Shown: piece by piece, positions 34,067-42,774 of the stretch
Layout of the letters: every line of letters starts with the position of its first letter
Numbering within the stretch: the first letter of the stretch is position 1
NCBI GenBank assembly: GCA_021845945.1
Contig: JAJZRD010000002.1
Span: 1-53,077, forward strand
DNA: 53,077 nucleotides
Direction: 5' to 3'
DNA from: Chloroflexota bacterium
Lineage (GTDB): Bacteria > Chloroflexota > UBA6077
Notes under the pieces: model-generated
Database searches by the model: none
Told to the model about the DNA's origin: nothing
Seen by the model: the letters and a program-made list of their open reading frames with translations, nothing else
Made by a program: the position numbers and the translations under genes

Positions 34067-35029
34067 CTATATCTCTTCGGCGGTGATAGGGTTCTTCAAG
34101 GTACCGACGCCCTCGATCTCGGTGATCATCAGGTCGCCGGGCTTCATGTAGGTGTGAGGGTTGCGGTCCTTGGCGAGGCCGCCTGGGCAGCCGGTAGCCA
34201 CGACGTCTCCAGGCTCCAGCGTAAACACCTGGGAGCAGAAAGCCACCAACTGCGGGATGTTGTACACCAACTGGTTGGTGTTGGAGTTCTGGAGCACCCG
34301 ATCGTTCACGGTCAACTTGACGCCCAGATTGTGGGGATCGGGCACCTCATCCTTGGTCACCAGGTAGGGGCCCATGGGGGCAAAGGTGTCGAAGGACTTG
34401 CCGCGCAGGTTCTGGCCGTCCTTCTTGGTCAGATCGCTGGCGCTCACGTCGTTGAAGGCCATGTAGCCCGCGATCACGTCGTAGGCCTGCGCCTCGGGGA
34501 CGTGCTTGCACCGCTTGCCGACCACGAAGGCCAACTCCGCCTCGTAGCCCAGGGCCTGGGTCATTCGCGGATGGATCACTGGATCGAAGGGCCCAGTCAC
34601 GGCATTGGCGTACTTTCCGAAGATGCGAGGCTCCGAAGGGGGCTGAATCCCCGTCTCGGCCAGCATGTCGTGGTAGTTGTGGGCGGCGCAGATCAGCTTG
34701 GCCGGCCGCAGGATCGGCGGGCCCAGCTTCACCTCGGCCTCGGCGTACACCACCTGTTCACCCCTCGGCCCCACTACCTCGGCCCCGGCGAGGAGCCACT
34801 CCCGCACCTCGGCCAGCACGGTCGCGGCGTCCTTCATGGCCCGATCGCCGGACTCCAGGAACAGCACCATCTCCGAGGGGATGAGGACGTCGGCCAGGGC
34901 GTAGGGTCTTGGCTCACCGTCTCGAGCCAGGCGACCCGCCAGGGCCATATTCAGATCGACGATCTTGTCGTCTAGTTTGGCTCCCAACCTGCTGACACGA
35001 CCTGCATAGAAGGTTGCGAATCTCACCAC
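34067..35029 (-). CDS. Fumarylacetoacetate hydrolase family protein (b)
   Basis: 320 aa, longer than its neighbour by an N-terminal ~95 aa domain (MVRFATFYAGRVSRLGAKLDDKIVDLN...). FAH core: KLICAAHNYHDMLAETG, LGYEAELAFVVGKR (ExE), GYMAFNDVSASDLTKKDGQ, KSFDTFAPMGPYLV, PGDVVATGCPGGLAKDRNPHTYMKPGDLMITEIEGVGTLKN. GCPGG replaces the usual GTPxG, and an inserted NPHTY segment near the active-site mouth suggests a different substrate from the other FAH. Transcribed with it and with the isocitrate-dehydrogenase-like gene. Confidence 0.9.
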   Translation of the reverse strand: MVRFATFYAGRVSRLGAKLDDKIVDLNMALAGRLARDGEPRPYALADVLIPSEMVLFLESGDRAMKDAATVLAEVREWLLAGAEVVGPRGEQVVYAEAEVKLGPPILRPAKLICAAHNYHDMLAETGIQPPSEPRIFGKYANAVTGPFDPVIHPRMTQALGYEAELAFVVGKRCKHVPEAQAYDVIAGYMAFNDVSASDLTKKDGQNLRGKSFDTFAPMGPYLVTKDEVPDPHNLGVKLTVNDRVLQNSNTNQLVYNIPQLVAFCSQVFTLEPGDVVATGCPGGLAKDRNPHTYMKPGDLMITEIEGVGTLKNPITAEEI

Positions 35030-35054
35030 TTACTCCTTTGAGTGATATGTGTCA

Positions 35055-36050
35055 TCAAACGCGGACCACGATGGCCTCCGCCATCTCCCTGGTGCCTGCT
35101 CTACCCCCGAGATCGTAAGTAACATGGATGCCATCGCGAACAACCGCTGCCACGGCTGACTCGATCCTATTCGCGGCATCAACCTCGCCGAGGTGCCGAA
35201 GCATGAGAGCGCCGGTGAGGATCATGGCACCGGGGTTAACCTTGTCCAGCCCTGCATACTTGGGCACACTACCGTGGACGGACTCGAACACCGCGGCGCC
35301 ATCGCCGAAGTTCCCACCTGGGCCCATCCCCAACCCACCGGCCAGGGCCGCAGCCAGGTCCATCACAAGATCCCCGTACACGTTGGGCATCAGCAGTACA
35401 TCGTACTGCTCGGGCTTCAAGACCAGTTGCATGCACATGTTGTCGACCATGCGCTCTTCAAACTCCACCTCCGGGTAATCCTGGGCCACCTGCTGGGCGG
35501 TCCGGAGGAAGAGGCCATCGGTAAGCTTCAGGATGTTTGCTTTGTGAAGGACGGTGACCTTCTTACGCCCCTCTTGTCGAGCATACTCGAAGGCGAAGCG
35601 GGATGCTCTCTCCGCCCCCCGGCGGGTGATGAACTTCAGCGCCACTGCCGCGTCCTCGCCCACCTTCTGTTCAACCCCCTGGAAGGTGTCCTCCATGCTC
35701 TCCCGGATCGCCACCAGGTCCACCTGTTCGAAGCGGGACCTGACGCCGGGATACAGCTTGGCCAACCGCAGGTTCGCGTAGAGGTCCAGCTCCTTGCGCA
35801 GGGTCATGTTGGGACTCGGGAAACCCTTGCCCACAACGTTGGTTAGAGGCCCCTTCAACGCCACCCGGTTGCGCCGGATGGACTCCAGGGTGACCGCCGG
35901 AACGGGGCTACCGTGCTCCGGGATCGCCACCTGGCCGCCGGGGGCTTCCTCCCACTCGATCTCGACTCCGGTAGCGTTGACGACCTGGATCGCCGCCGCC
36001 ACCACCTCGGGACCGATCCCGTCCCCAGGTATATAGGTCACTCGGTACAC
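35055..36050 (-). CDS. Isocitrate/isopropylmalate dehydrogenase family enzyme
   Basis: 331 aa, the length of NAD-type decarboxylating dehydrogenases. YIPGDGIGPEV start; substrate region SPNMTLRKELDLYANLRLAK resembles isocitrate/homoisocitrate enzymes (Ser/Asn and Arg binding carboxylates) more than isopropylmalate enzymes; Tyr in RESMEDTFQGVEQ; Lys in TVLHKANILKLTDG; metal Asps in MLMPNVYGDLVMDLAA-type segment (LLMPNVYGDLVMDL); ESVHGSVPKYAG near the cofactor site. It oxidises and decarboxylates a 2-hydroxy-acid bearing a 3-carboxylate. Being inside a TTT/FAH operon it is probably catabolic, not the housekeeping Krebs enzyme. ATG start. Confidence 0.85.
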   Translation of the reverse strand: MYRVTYIPGDGIGPEVVAAAIQVVNATGVEIEWEEAPGGQVAIPEHGSPVPAVTLESIRRNRVALKGPLTNVVGKGFPSPNMTLRKELDLYANLRLAKLYPGVRSRFEQVDLVAIRESMEDTFQGVEQKVGEDAAVALKFITRRGAERASRFAFEYARQEGRKKVTVLHKANILKLTDGLFLRTAQQVAQDYPEVEFEERMVDNMCMQLVLKPEQYDVLLMPNVYGDLVMDLAAALAGGLGMGPGGNFGDGAAVFESVHGSVPKYAGLDKVNPGAMILTGALMLRHLGEVDAANRIESAVAAVVRDGIHVTYDLGGRAGTREMAEAIVVRV

Positions 36051-36129
36051 TGTCTTGCTCCCAGCAAAGAATGGTCACACGATTGCCGTTCCGGGAATCG
36101 TGTTGCCTTGTGTGAAGCAGATCGCCGTT

Positions 36130-36555
36130 CTACGGCAGCTTCAGCATCAGCACGCTGCTAAACAGGAAATAGGTCGAGGCGACGTAGACCACCGGCACGG
36201 CCGTCAGTTGGATCAGATTCCGGACGCCGCCCAGCAGCAGCATCACCAGTATCAGCGCCGCCGTGCTGACGATGTAGCCCAGCGGCTCGAACAGCAACAG
36301 GTACGCGGCGGCGATGACCAAGGAGACGAGGGCCAACTGCCACCTCCCGCCCTCGACAGGTTTGTACGGGCTCCTGAGCGCTCGCACCATGACGGCGAGA
36401 GCGCAGAGCCCCATCAGCGTCGCCATGAGCCGCGGGTACATGGCCGGTCCGGGGTCCGCCGCATTGGCTGCGGACTGGAAACTCCCCGCGAGGACAAAGG
36501 CCACCACCGCCGTGGACAAGAATACGGCTCCGACCAGCAGTTCGCCTATCTTCAT
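36130..36555 (-). CDS. tctB: TTT small membrane subunit (TctB), second system
   Basis: 141 aa, four hydrophobic segments (~5-25, ~38-58, ~72-90 and a split segment ~95-135), as in TctB. KIGELLVGAVFLSTAVVAF at the start and ADPGPAMYPRLMATLM (the family's PG(P/A)xxP(R/F) motif) support the call. It is low in sequence identity to the TctB at 11052, which is normal for this subunit. Placed after tctC here rather than before tctA. Confidence 0.82.
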   Translation of the reverse strand: MKIGELLVGAVFLSTAVVAFVLAGSFQSAANAADPGPAMYPRLMATLMGLCALAVMVRALRSPYKPVEGGRWQLALVSLVIAAAYLLLFEPLGYIVSTAALILVMLLLGGVRNLIQLTAVPVVYVASTYFLFSSVLMLKLP

Positions 36556-36625
36556 AGAAGTTGCCCTTCCAGTGCCGGGTTGGGGCCTGCACCAGGACCT
36601 TTCTTAGGGGTTTCCGGCCGCCAAG

Positions 36626-36682
36626 CTGAGCGAAGCGAAGCATCTTCATGAGCAGGACATAGGATCCTTCGCTTGCGCTCAG
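36626..36682. repeat. CTGAGCGAAGCGAAG inverted repeat in tctC-tctB spacer
   Basis: CTGAGCGAAGCGAAGCATC (36626-36644) and GATCCTTCGCTTGCGCTCAG (36663-36682) are near-perfect inverted arms (one indel, one mismatch). REP-like dispersed hairpin, possibly a 3' stabiliser of the tctAC message. Confidence 0.6.
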
Positions 36683-36716
36683 AATGGCAGGCAAGGGATG
36701 CTGAGACCTACCGCGG

Positions 36717-37796
36717 CTACTTCTTGGTAAGCCCGATCTCCTTCAGCAGCTCAGTGGTGTCCTTGAACTCCTTCTGGACGGAAGCCGTGAACTCCTCGGG
36801 CCCCATGTAACCGTTCATCTGGTTGGTGTTCTTCATGTATTCCAGCCAGCCCGGCTCGTCCATGGCCTTCTTGAAGTCGGTGTGCAGGGTGTCCAGCACC
36901 TCCTTGGAGATACCCTTCTTGGCGAAGATGCCCCGCCACTGGGTCAGGGTCACGCCGTAGCCCAACTCCTTGAAGGTTGGGGTGTCCTTCAGGGCCGGCA
37001 GCCGAGTGGCACCGGTATGCACCAGAGGGGTGGCCTGGCCGGCTTCCACAAAGGAGTAGATGCTCGCGGGCGCGGTGCTGACCGCATCCACGTGCCCGCC
37101 GAGACCCGCGGTGACCGACTGGGAGCCGCCATCGTAAGGCACCCACTTGAAGGTGAACCCCGCCAGCTTGGCGAAGAGCAGGGCCGTCAGATGCTGCCCG
37201 GAAGCGGTCCCATTGCCACCGATGGTCAGTTTGCCGGGGTTGTCCTTGGCGTACTGAATCATCTCCTTGACGTCCTTGAACCGGCCCGTCTTGGTGATCA
37301 GGATGAAGGGATCCTGCTGGGTTCGGATAATGAATTGAAAGTCGTCCAGGCTGAACTGGCCCTTCAGGTCGGTGTTGAGAACGCCGGTGATGGCTGCCGT
37401 GGTGGCACCGATGGTGTAACCGTCGGCGGGAGCAGCCTTCATCGCCGCGAACTGAACCCCGCCGCTACCGCCGGTCTTGGTGGTGACAACGATCGGTTGG
37501 CCCAAGAACTTCTCGGCGTTCTTGCCCAACTCGCGGGCCATCACGTCGGCCGGCGACCCGGCGCTGGAGGCGTTCAGAAGCTCGATGGGCTTGGAGGGAT
37601 AGCCCTTGCCGGCTGCTTCCTTCGCGAGTGCGCCTTTGGACACGGCCGGCGCGGCCTGGGTGGGCTCGGACTTCTGACTCGACTGGGGGCTGGAGGATCC
37701 GGTGGAGGCTGCCGGTGCCGGTGAACCAGAGCAGGCGGCTGCGCCAAAAGCCAGCAGGAGAACCACTATCCAAGCAACCATAGACCGCTTGCGCAT
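36717..37796 (-). CDS. tctC: TTT substrate-binding lipoprotein (TctC), second system
   Basis: 359 aa from ATG 37796 (AAGGAAGG upstream). Signal peptide with lipobox GAAAC, Ser/Pro linker (~24-60), Bug-type fold: KPIELLNASSAGSPADVMAREL, VVTTKTGGSGGVQFAAMKAAPADGYTIG, GGNGTASGQHLTALLFAKLAG, GGHVDAVSTAPASIYSFVEAG. In the first loop the usual PWxxGGxTD is replaced by NASSAGSPAD, so ligand contacts differ from the TctC at 13451. Probably recognises the operon's carbon source. Confidence 0.92.
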   Translation of the reverse strand: MRKRSMVAWIVVLLLAFGAAACSGSPAPAASTGSSSPQSSQKSEPTQAAPAVSKGALAKEAAGKGYPSKPIELLNASSAGSPADVMARELGKNAEKFLGQPIVVTTKTGGSGGVQFAAMKAAPADGYTIGATTAAITGVLNTDLKGQFSLDDFQFIIRTQQDPFILITKTGRFKDVKEMIQYAKDNPGKLTIGGNGTASGQHLTALLFAKLAGFTFKWVPYDGGSQSVTAGLGGHVDAVSTAPASIYSFVEAGQATPLVHTGATRLPALKDTPTFKELGYGVTLTQWRGIFAKKGISKEVLDTLHTDFKKAMDEPGWLEYMKNTNQMNGYMGPEEFTASVQKEFKDTTELLKEIGLTKK

Positions 37797-37852
37797 GATG
37801 TCCTTCCTTTCCCTTTCCGTTTTGGAGAATTGGGTTCCCAGTAGACTAGCTG

Positions 37853-39388
37853 TCACAGCCGACCCTCCATGGGGTCGGCCACCTCCTGGCCAAGCTCGAC
37901 AGTGCGGGCTGCCATCTGTCGCCAGGCCTTGACCTCGCGATGGACCTGGTAGGCCAGAGAAGCCAGGGTTAGCCCAAGCACCACCGCGCTGATCGGCCGG
38001 CTGAAGAAGATGGCGAGGCCTTCGTCGGACACGATCAAGGAACGCCGGAAGTTGGTCTCCATCGTTGGTCCGAGCACCATTGCCAGCACGATAGGAGCAA
38101 CAGGGAAGCCGAACTTGCGAAGCAGGTAGCCGAGTACGCCGAAGAACATGGCCACCCACACCTGGAACATCTCACCTGATTCCGCATAGGCCGCCAGCAA
38201 GCAGACGGCGAGCACGATCGGCATCATTATCGCCTTGGGAACGGCGACCACCTGAGTCCAGAGCTGCGTGCCGGCCAACCCGATAATGGTCATCATGATG
38301 TTGCCGATCATCAGGCTGGCGAAGAGCCCGTACACCAGAGGAGCCTGCTTCACGAACAGCATGGGGCCAGGCTGCAATCCCTGGATGGTGAGAGCGCCGA
38401 TCATGATGGCGGTGGCAGCCGAACCGGGTATGCCCAGGGTCAGCAGTGGGACCAGGGCGCCGCTAACCACGGCGTTGTTGGCGGCCTCCGGGGCCGCCAC
38501 CCCCTCCAAAACGCCGGTGCCAAACAGCTCAGGATGCTTGGAGGCTCGCCGCTCCTCGTTGTAGGCAATGAAGGAGGCGACGGCCTTACCCGAGCCGGGG
38601 AACAGGCCGATTACGAAGCCGATGATGCTTCCACGCACGATGGCTCCCCAGGTCCCCAAGGTCTCCTTGAGGGTTGGAAGAGCCCCGGATACCTTCATCG
38701 CGGACAGGTCCTTCTCCCAGATCTCCTCCATGGTCATCAGCACCTCGGAGATGGCAAAGAGGCCAACCAGACCGGCGATGAAAGGGATCCCCTCGAAGAA
38801 CTGCATGGTGAAGGTGTAACGCGGGGTACCCGTGATGGGATCAATGCCGATGGAAGTGACGAGCAGACCGAAGGTGACCGTCATCAACCCCTTGACCACC
38901 GACCTGCCCGCAAGGCTCGCCACCACCGTCAGGCCGAAGACTGCCAGGGCAAAGTACTCAGGCGGGCCGAAACTGAGGGCCACGCTAGCCAGGGGCACGG
39001 CCACCACGATAAGGGCGACGGTGGTCACCAACCCGGCGATTCCGGAGGCGATGATGGAGATCCCCAGGGCTTTGGCAGGCTGGCCCTTCTGAGCCAACGG
39101 GTAACCGTCGAAGCAGGTCGGCGCGGCTCCCGCCTCTCCCGGAACGTTCAGGGTAATGGAGGTTATCCCGCCTCCGTACTCTGCCGCCCCGTACAGGGAG
39201 GTGAGGAAGATCAGACTGGTGAGCGGAGAGAGGGTGAAGGTAAAGGGCAGCATCAGGGCGATCGTCATGGAGGGGTTCAACCCCGGCAGCGCTCCCACCG
39301 CATAGCCCACCAGCGATCCGAGGAAGAGAGCGATCAGGTTCTGCCATTGAAGGGTAACCTGGAAACCGTTGAGCATCTGTTCAAGCAT
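37853..39388 (-). CDS. tctA: TTT large membrane subunit (TctA), second system
   Basis: 511 aa, ~12 helices. SLVGYAVGALPGLNPSMTIALMLPFTF (the PGLxPxxxxA motif), TSLYGAAEYGGGITSITLNVPGEAGAAPTCFDGYPLAQKG, internal-repeat GLFPGSGKAVASFIAYNEERRASKHPELFG and LGIPGSAATAIMIGALTIQGLQPGPMLF. The first gene after gntR; ends 57 nt before the tctC start. Forms the transport pathway with the TctB at 36130. Confidence 0.94.
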   Translation of the reverse strand: MLEQMLNGFQVTLQWQNLIALFLGSLVGYAVGALPGLNPSMTIALMLPFTFTLSPLTSLIFLTSLYGAAEYGGGITSITLNVPGEAGAAPTCFDGYPLAQKGQPAKALGISIIASGIAGLVTTVALIVVAVPLASVALSFGPPEYFALAVFGLTVVASLAGRSVVKGLMTVTFGLLVTSIGIDPITGTPRYTFTMQFFEGIPFIAGLVGLFAISEVLMTMEEIWEKDLSAMKVSGALPTLKETLGTWGAIVRGSIIGFVIGLFPGSGKAVASFIAYNEERRASKHPELFGTGVLEGVAAPEAANNAVVSGALVPLLTLGIPGSAATAIMIGALTIQGLQPGPMLFVKQAPLVYGLFASLMIGNIMMTIIGLAGTQLWTQVVAVPKAIMMPIVLAVCLLAAYAESGEMFQVWVAMFFGVLGYLLRKFGFPVAPIVLAMVLGPTMETNFRRSLIVSDEGLAIFFSRPISAVVLGLTLASLAYQVHREVKAWRQMAARTVELGQEVADPMEGRL

Positions 39389-39451
39389 CTATCATATCCT
39401 GCCCCAGCTCTCGAGAGTGGACCCGGCGCCGCTAACAGTTGCTCTTAGCCT

Positions 39452-40153
39452 TTATTGCTGTCCCACCTCCTGGAAGAGATCTAGGGTGATGCCCTCAACG
39501 TGCGCACGCATTACCGCCTTGGCCCTCCGTGCATCTCCTTTCTCGATGGCATCGTAAAGCCTGACGTGCTGCTCATGGTATTTGAAGGGCAGACCTGCTC
39601 CGCTCAGCCCCTTCTTCTTGACCTCATACCAGATGGGTCCGCTCATTCTCTCGACGATGGGGGACATGGAAACATAGAGGATGTCGTTGTGAGCGGCCTT
39701 GGCAATGGCCAGGTGGAAGGCCCGGTCGCCGTCTACCGGGTGGCGCCCAGCCACCAGCTCCGCAGCCATGTCGTCCAGGATGGCCTTGATGCTCTTGAGA
39801 TCCCCGTCGGTCCGCTTTCGGGCCGACAGCTCGGCAAGGCTTGGCTCAATGGCGAGCCGGGCCTCGAGAATCTCCAAGGGGCTGTCCTCCTTGGACAGGA
39901 GCAGCTCCGCGAACCCGTCGTGGGGCTGGGCCACGAAGGCCCCACCACCCGCCTTGATCCTGATGAGGCCTAGGGCCTGAAGGGCGCTGAGGGCCTCCCG
40001 CACGGAGGGGCGGCTGATGGCCAGCTGTTCCGAGAGCAGCCTCTCGGCGGGCAACCGATCGCCCGGTTTGTAGTGCCCTTCTTCGATCAGGGCACGGATC
40101 TGGTTCATCGCCTGGAGATAGACCTTCTGCGGGGTAATCGGCTTCAGGACCAT
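39452..40153 (-). CDS. GntR-family regulator, FadR subfamily
   Basis: 233 aa. N-terminal winged helix (~8-75): LIEEGHYKPGDRLPAERLLSEQLAISRPSVREALSALQALGLI. C-terminal all-helical FCD effector domain (~85-225) with ARLAIEPSLAELSA, AFHLAIAKAAHN (metal/ligand His and Asp region DGDRAFHLAIA) and HEQHVRLYDAIEKGD (His). FCD proteins typically sense small carboxylates with a bound metal. It is the first gene of the operon and its promoter carries a FadR-type palindrome, so it probably autoregulates and is induced by the transported acid. Confidence 0.93.
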   Translation of the reverse strand: MVLKPITPQKVYLQAMNQIRALIEEGHYKPGDRLPAERLLSEQLAISRPSVREALSALQALGLIRIKAGGGAFVAQPHDGFAELLLSKEDSPLEILEARLAIEPSLAELSARKRTDGDLKSIKAILDDMAAELVAGRHPVDGDRAFHLAIAKAAHNDILYVSMSPIVERMSGPIWYEVKKKGLSGAGLPFKYHEQHVRLYDAIEKGDARRAKAVMRAHVEGITLDLFQEVGQQ

Positions 40154-40195
40154 TCCATCCTCCCAAGTTGCGGTGAACTAAGAGAAGCCGCATGC

Positions 40196-40237
40196 AGAAT
40201 AACCACATGGTACCCTGGTTGTCAAGTGGCCAGACCA
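40196..40237 (-). promoter_or_regulatory. Promoter and GntR operator of the gntR-tct-FAH operon
   Basis: On the minus strand TTGACA (40225-40220), 18-nt spacer, TATTCT (40201-40196), predicting a start near 40189. Abutting the -35 is the pseudo-palindrome TGGCCAGACCA (40227-40237, plus-strand reading), close to the FadR-subfamily TGGTnnnACCA pattern, with ATTGGTC repeated beside it. Confidence 0.65.
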
Positions 40238-40399
40238 ATCGACCAATTCTCGAAGCGGCAGGGTCCGCGAGCAGTACCGCCGGCTCTTGGGATCCCCACG
40301 GATCGACGCTATCACCGCCCTCATCCCGACCCCCTCCCCCGGGGAGATGGAGCAATTGATCTCCCATCCTCCCGTCCCGGTTGCCTTGGCCGAGTCCGA

Positions 40400-40428
40400 T
40401 TTACCCGGCTTCACCGTTTTGCTATACT
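40400..40428 (+). promoter_or_regulatory. Promoter of the PP2C-like/propeller gene
   Basis: TTTACC (40400-40405), 17-nt spacer, TATACT (40423-40428) with an extended TG (TGCTATACT). The rest of 40238-40504 has no gene. Confidence 0.6.
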
Positions 40429-40504
40429 GCACCGAAAGCTCCTGAGACATCCCTGTTCCCCACTCTGACTCTGTCAGCTCGACCGCCTAGTTGGGAGGAT
40501 TCCT

Positions 40505-42712
40505 ATGGCAGGTGGCGTCATGTTCTCCGAGTTGCACGTGCTCTCGGGGGAACGCCAGGACAGTTCTGACCTGGTTGGGGTCGCCACCGCTCCTGTCCTC
40601 TCCTTCTTCAAGCGACGCCGCGGACAGCTCTTCACCATCGTGGAGCCTAGCCTGACCGGCGCCGAGGCCGCCTGCCGGCGGCTGATAGAGGTGATTGAAG
40701 ACGAGTATTTCCGCGATCCCTCCCGCACGGTCACCGGCGGCCTCCGACAGGCCCTGGTGGCGGCCAACGACGTCCTGCGCAGCGAGAACTCCAGGGCCAC
40801 GCCGGACCGCCAACTGCGGGCCGGCCTCTCCTGCGCCGTGATCCGGGAGTCGGACGTTTACGTCGCCCAGGTGGCGCCCGCCAACGCCTTCGTCCTCCAC
40901 GACGGCATGGTAAAGCGGGTCTTCAGCACCTACAGCGTGATCCCGGACGTCAGCAGCAACGGAACCAACCGGGCCTCGGATTCCCTGGGCGCGGGCCTGG
41001 ATCCTCACGTCAACTTCGCCTACAGCCCGCTGGAGGAGGGCGACCTGGTGGTGCTCGCCTCCGGCGCCTACTGGAAGCTGGTCCCCGACCGATACATCCT
41101 GGACGCGGCCAAGCACGTGGATCCGGACATGGCGGCTTCAGAGCTATACGGCTGCTATCTGGCCCACGCCCGGCGCCCCACCACCTCCCTGATCGTCATC
41201 CGAATGTCGGAGCTGCCGGGCCGGCATCGCAGCAGCGAAAAGCAGGAGGAGAGCCGCCCGGCCCTGGTGGAGATGTCGGAGCTCTCCACGGTGGCGGAAC
41301 GGCCCCCGGCCAGGACTCCCTCTGGAAACGGCCGGACGGCGGCAAAGGTAGCTCGGGAGCGAGAGAAGCCTGCTGCGCCGCCCCGCCCATCTCTTTGGGA
41401 GCGTCTGAGGCCGAAGCGCAAGAAGGCGGCGTCCCTCTACCCGCCCGGCCCTCCCCTGGAGGCCGTAGGCCGGACCTCGGTTCGGTTGAGGAGGCAGGGG
41501 CCGCAGAACTGGACCGATCGGCAGGGTCCCCCCTCCTGGCTGGTCAAGCTGATCCTGATGGGAGTGCTGGCGGCCATCCTCGTGCTGGCAGGCACGGCGG
41601 GGATCAACAGCTTCCGATCCTGGCAGTTGGGCGATCCGGTGGCGCTGGCCGGGCAGGCCCAGGAGAAGCGAACCGAGGCCGCTTCCGCCACCGATCCTGC
41701 TGCTGCCAGGACCCTCCTGGCCCAGTCCTACGACCTGTTCGACCGGTCGCTGCGGGCCAAGGAAGATGACTCGGTTCGCACCCAGGCGACCTCAGTGCTG
41801 GCCGACATGGACAAGATCGACAAGATCGTCAGGGTCACCCAGGTGAACACCCTGGTGGATTACGCTCCAATCGTCAACGACAAGGGCGACCCCACCCAGA
41901 TGGTGGTGGACGGCAACAGCCTCTACGTCCTGGACGAGGGGTTGGATCGGCTGTACCAGTACAACCTGACGGCCGACGGCAACGGCGTGGAGGAGCCCGG
42001 CAAGCACCAGGTGTTGGTGAAGCGAGGGGACAAGCTGGACGGGGGCACCATCGGCGACCTGCTGGCCCTGACCTGGATGCCCGCGGGGCAGTTGAGAAGC
42101 TCTCCGGCCCTGTTCGGGCTGGAGAGCGGTCGCTCCCTCGTGGCGTACGATCCCAAGTCGGGGCTCTCCCGCATCGAGGTCTCGGAGAGCCAGAAGTGGG
42201 GCAGCATCCAGGCCATCAGCGGCTTCGCCGGTGGCCTCTACCTGCTGGATACGAAGCTGAAGGGGGTCTTCTACTACCCCCCCACCAAGAACGGTTACGA
42301 AAGCGAGCCCTACACCATCATCGACTCCCGCGCCAAGGTGGACCTCTCCAAGGCGGTGGATATCGCCCTGGACGGCAACCTGTACGTTCTCGAGGCCGCC
42401 GGTACCGTCAAGCGATTCAATCGGGAGGGCCGGCCCCTGGACTTCGCGGGTGAGCTGCCCGACGGTTCGATCAAGGGACCCAAGGCGCTGTTCGCCAGCG
42501 CCAATACCCGCTCCCTCTACCTGCTGGACACGGCCGGCGAGAGGATCATCCAGTTCTCGCCCGAGGGCAAGCTGCAGAGGCAGTTCAAGGCCGACGGCAA
42601 GAACGTCTCCTTCAAGGATCTGCGGGATCTCTTCGTGGACGAGGGGGCCCGAAAGATATATCTACTGGCACACAAATCGCTGTTCAGCTTCGCCCTACCG
42701 CCGATGCAGTAG
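40505..42712 (+). CDS. PP2C-like domain / TM / beta-propeller membrane protein
   Basis: 735 aa, ATG with GGGAGG upstream. N-terminal ~1-235 resembles a PPM/PP2C phosphatase fold (LRAGLSCAVIRESDVYVAQVAPANAFVLHDGMVKRV; EEGDLVVLASGAYWKL), but the catalytic SDG is SGA and no N-terminal RxxNED motif is seen, so it is probably catalytically dead. A basic/proline linker (~236-340), one membrane helix (~345-365), then a ~300-residue domain with repeated blades (NSLYVLDEGLDRLYQYN, GGLYLLDTKLKGVFYY, GNLYVLEAAGTVKRFNREG, RSLYLLDTAGERIIQFSPEG) forming an NHL-like propeller outside the membrane. Function unknown; a signalling scaffold is possible. Confidence 0.75.
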   Translation: MAGGVMFSELHVLSGERQDSSDLVGVATAPVLSFFKRRRGQLFTIVEPSLTGAEAACRRLIEVIEDEYFRDPSRTVTGGLRQALVAANDVLRSENSRATPDRQLRAGLSCAVIRESDVYVAQVAPANAFVLHDGMVKRVFSTYSVIPDVSSNGTNRASDSLGAGLDPHVNFAYSPLEEGDLVVLASGAYWKLVPDRYILDAAKHVDPDMAASELYGCYLAHARRPTTSLIVIRMSELPGRHRSSEKQEESRPALVEMSELSTVAERPPARTPSGNGRTAAKVAREREKPAAPPRPSLWERLRPKRKKAASLYPPGPPLEAVGRTSVRLRRQGPQNWTDRQGPPSWLVKLILMGVLAAILVLAGTAGINSFRSWQLGDPVALAGQAQEKRTEAASATDPAAARTLLAQSYDLFDRSLRAKEDDSVRTQATSVLADMDKIDKIVRVTQVNTLVDYAPIVNDKGDPTQMVVDGNSLYVLDEGLDRLYQYNLTADGNGVEEPGKHQVLVKRGDKLDGGTIGDLLALTWMPAGQLRSSPALFGLESGRSLVAYDPKSGLSRIEVSESQKWGSIQAISGFAGGLYLLDTKLKGVFYYPPTKNGYESEPYTIIDSRAKVDLSKAVDIALDGNLYVLEAAGTVKRFNREGRPLDFAGELPDGSIKGPKALFASANTRSLYLLDTAGERIIQFSPEGKLQRQFKADGKNVSFKDLRDLFVDEGARKIYLLAHKSLFSFALPPMQ

Positions 42713-42720
42713 GGGAGATC

Positions 42721-42748
42721 GTAGAGACGCGACACGTCGCGTCTCTAC
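42721..42748. repeat. GTAGAGACGCG palindromic repeat, copy 3
   Basis: GTAGAGACGCGACA/CGTCGCGTCTCTAC, near-perfect 28-nt palindrome 8 nt after the propeller gene and 26 nt before tsaD. Its first 24 bases match the copy at 21627. Confidence 0.75.
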
Positions 42749-42774
42749 AGACCGCACCTATCAAGTGACGAAGA

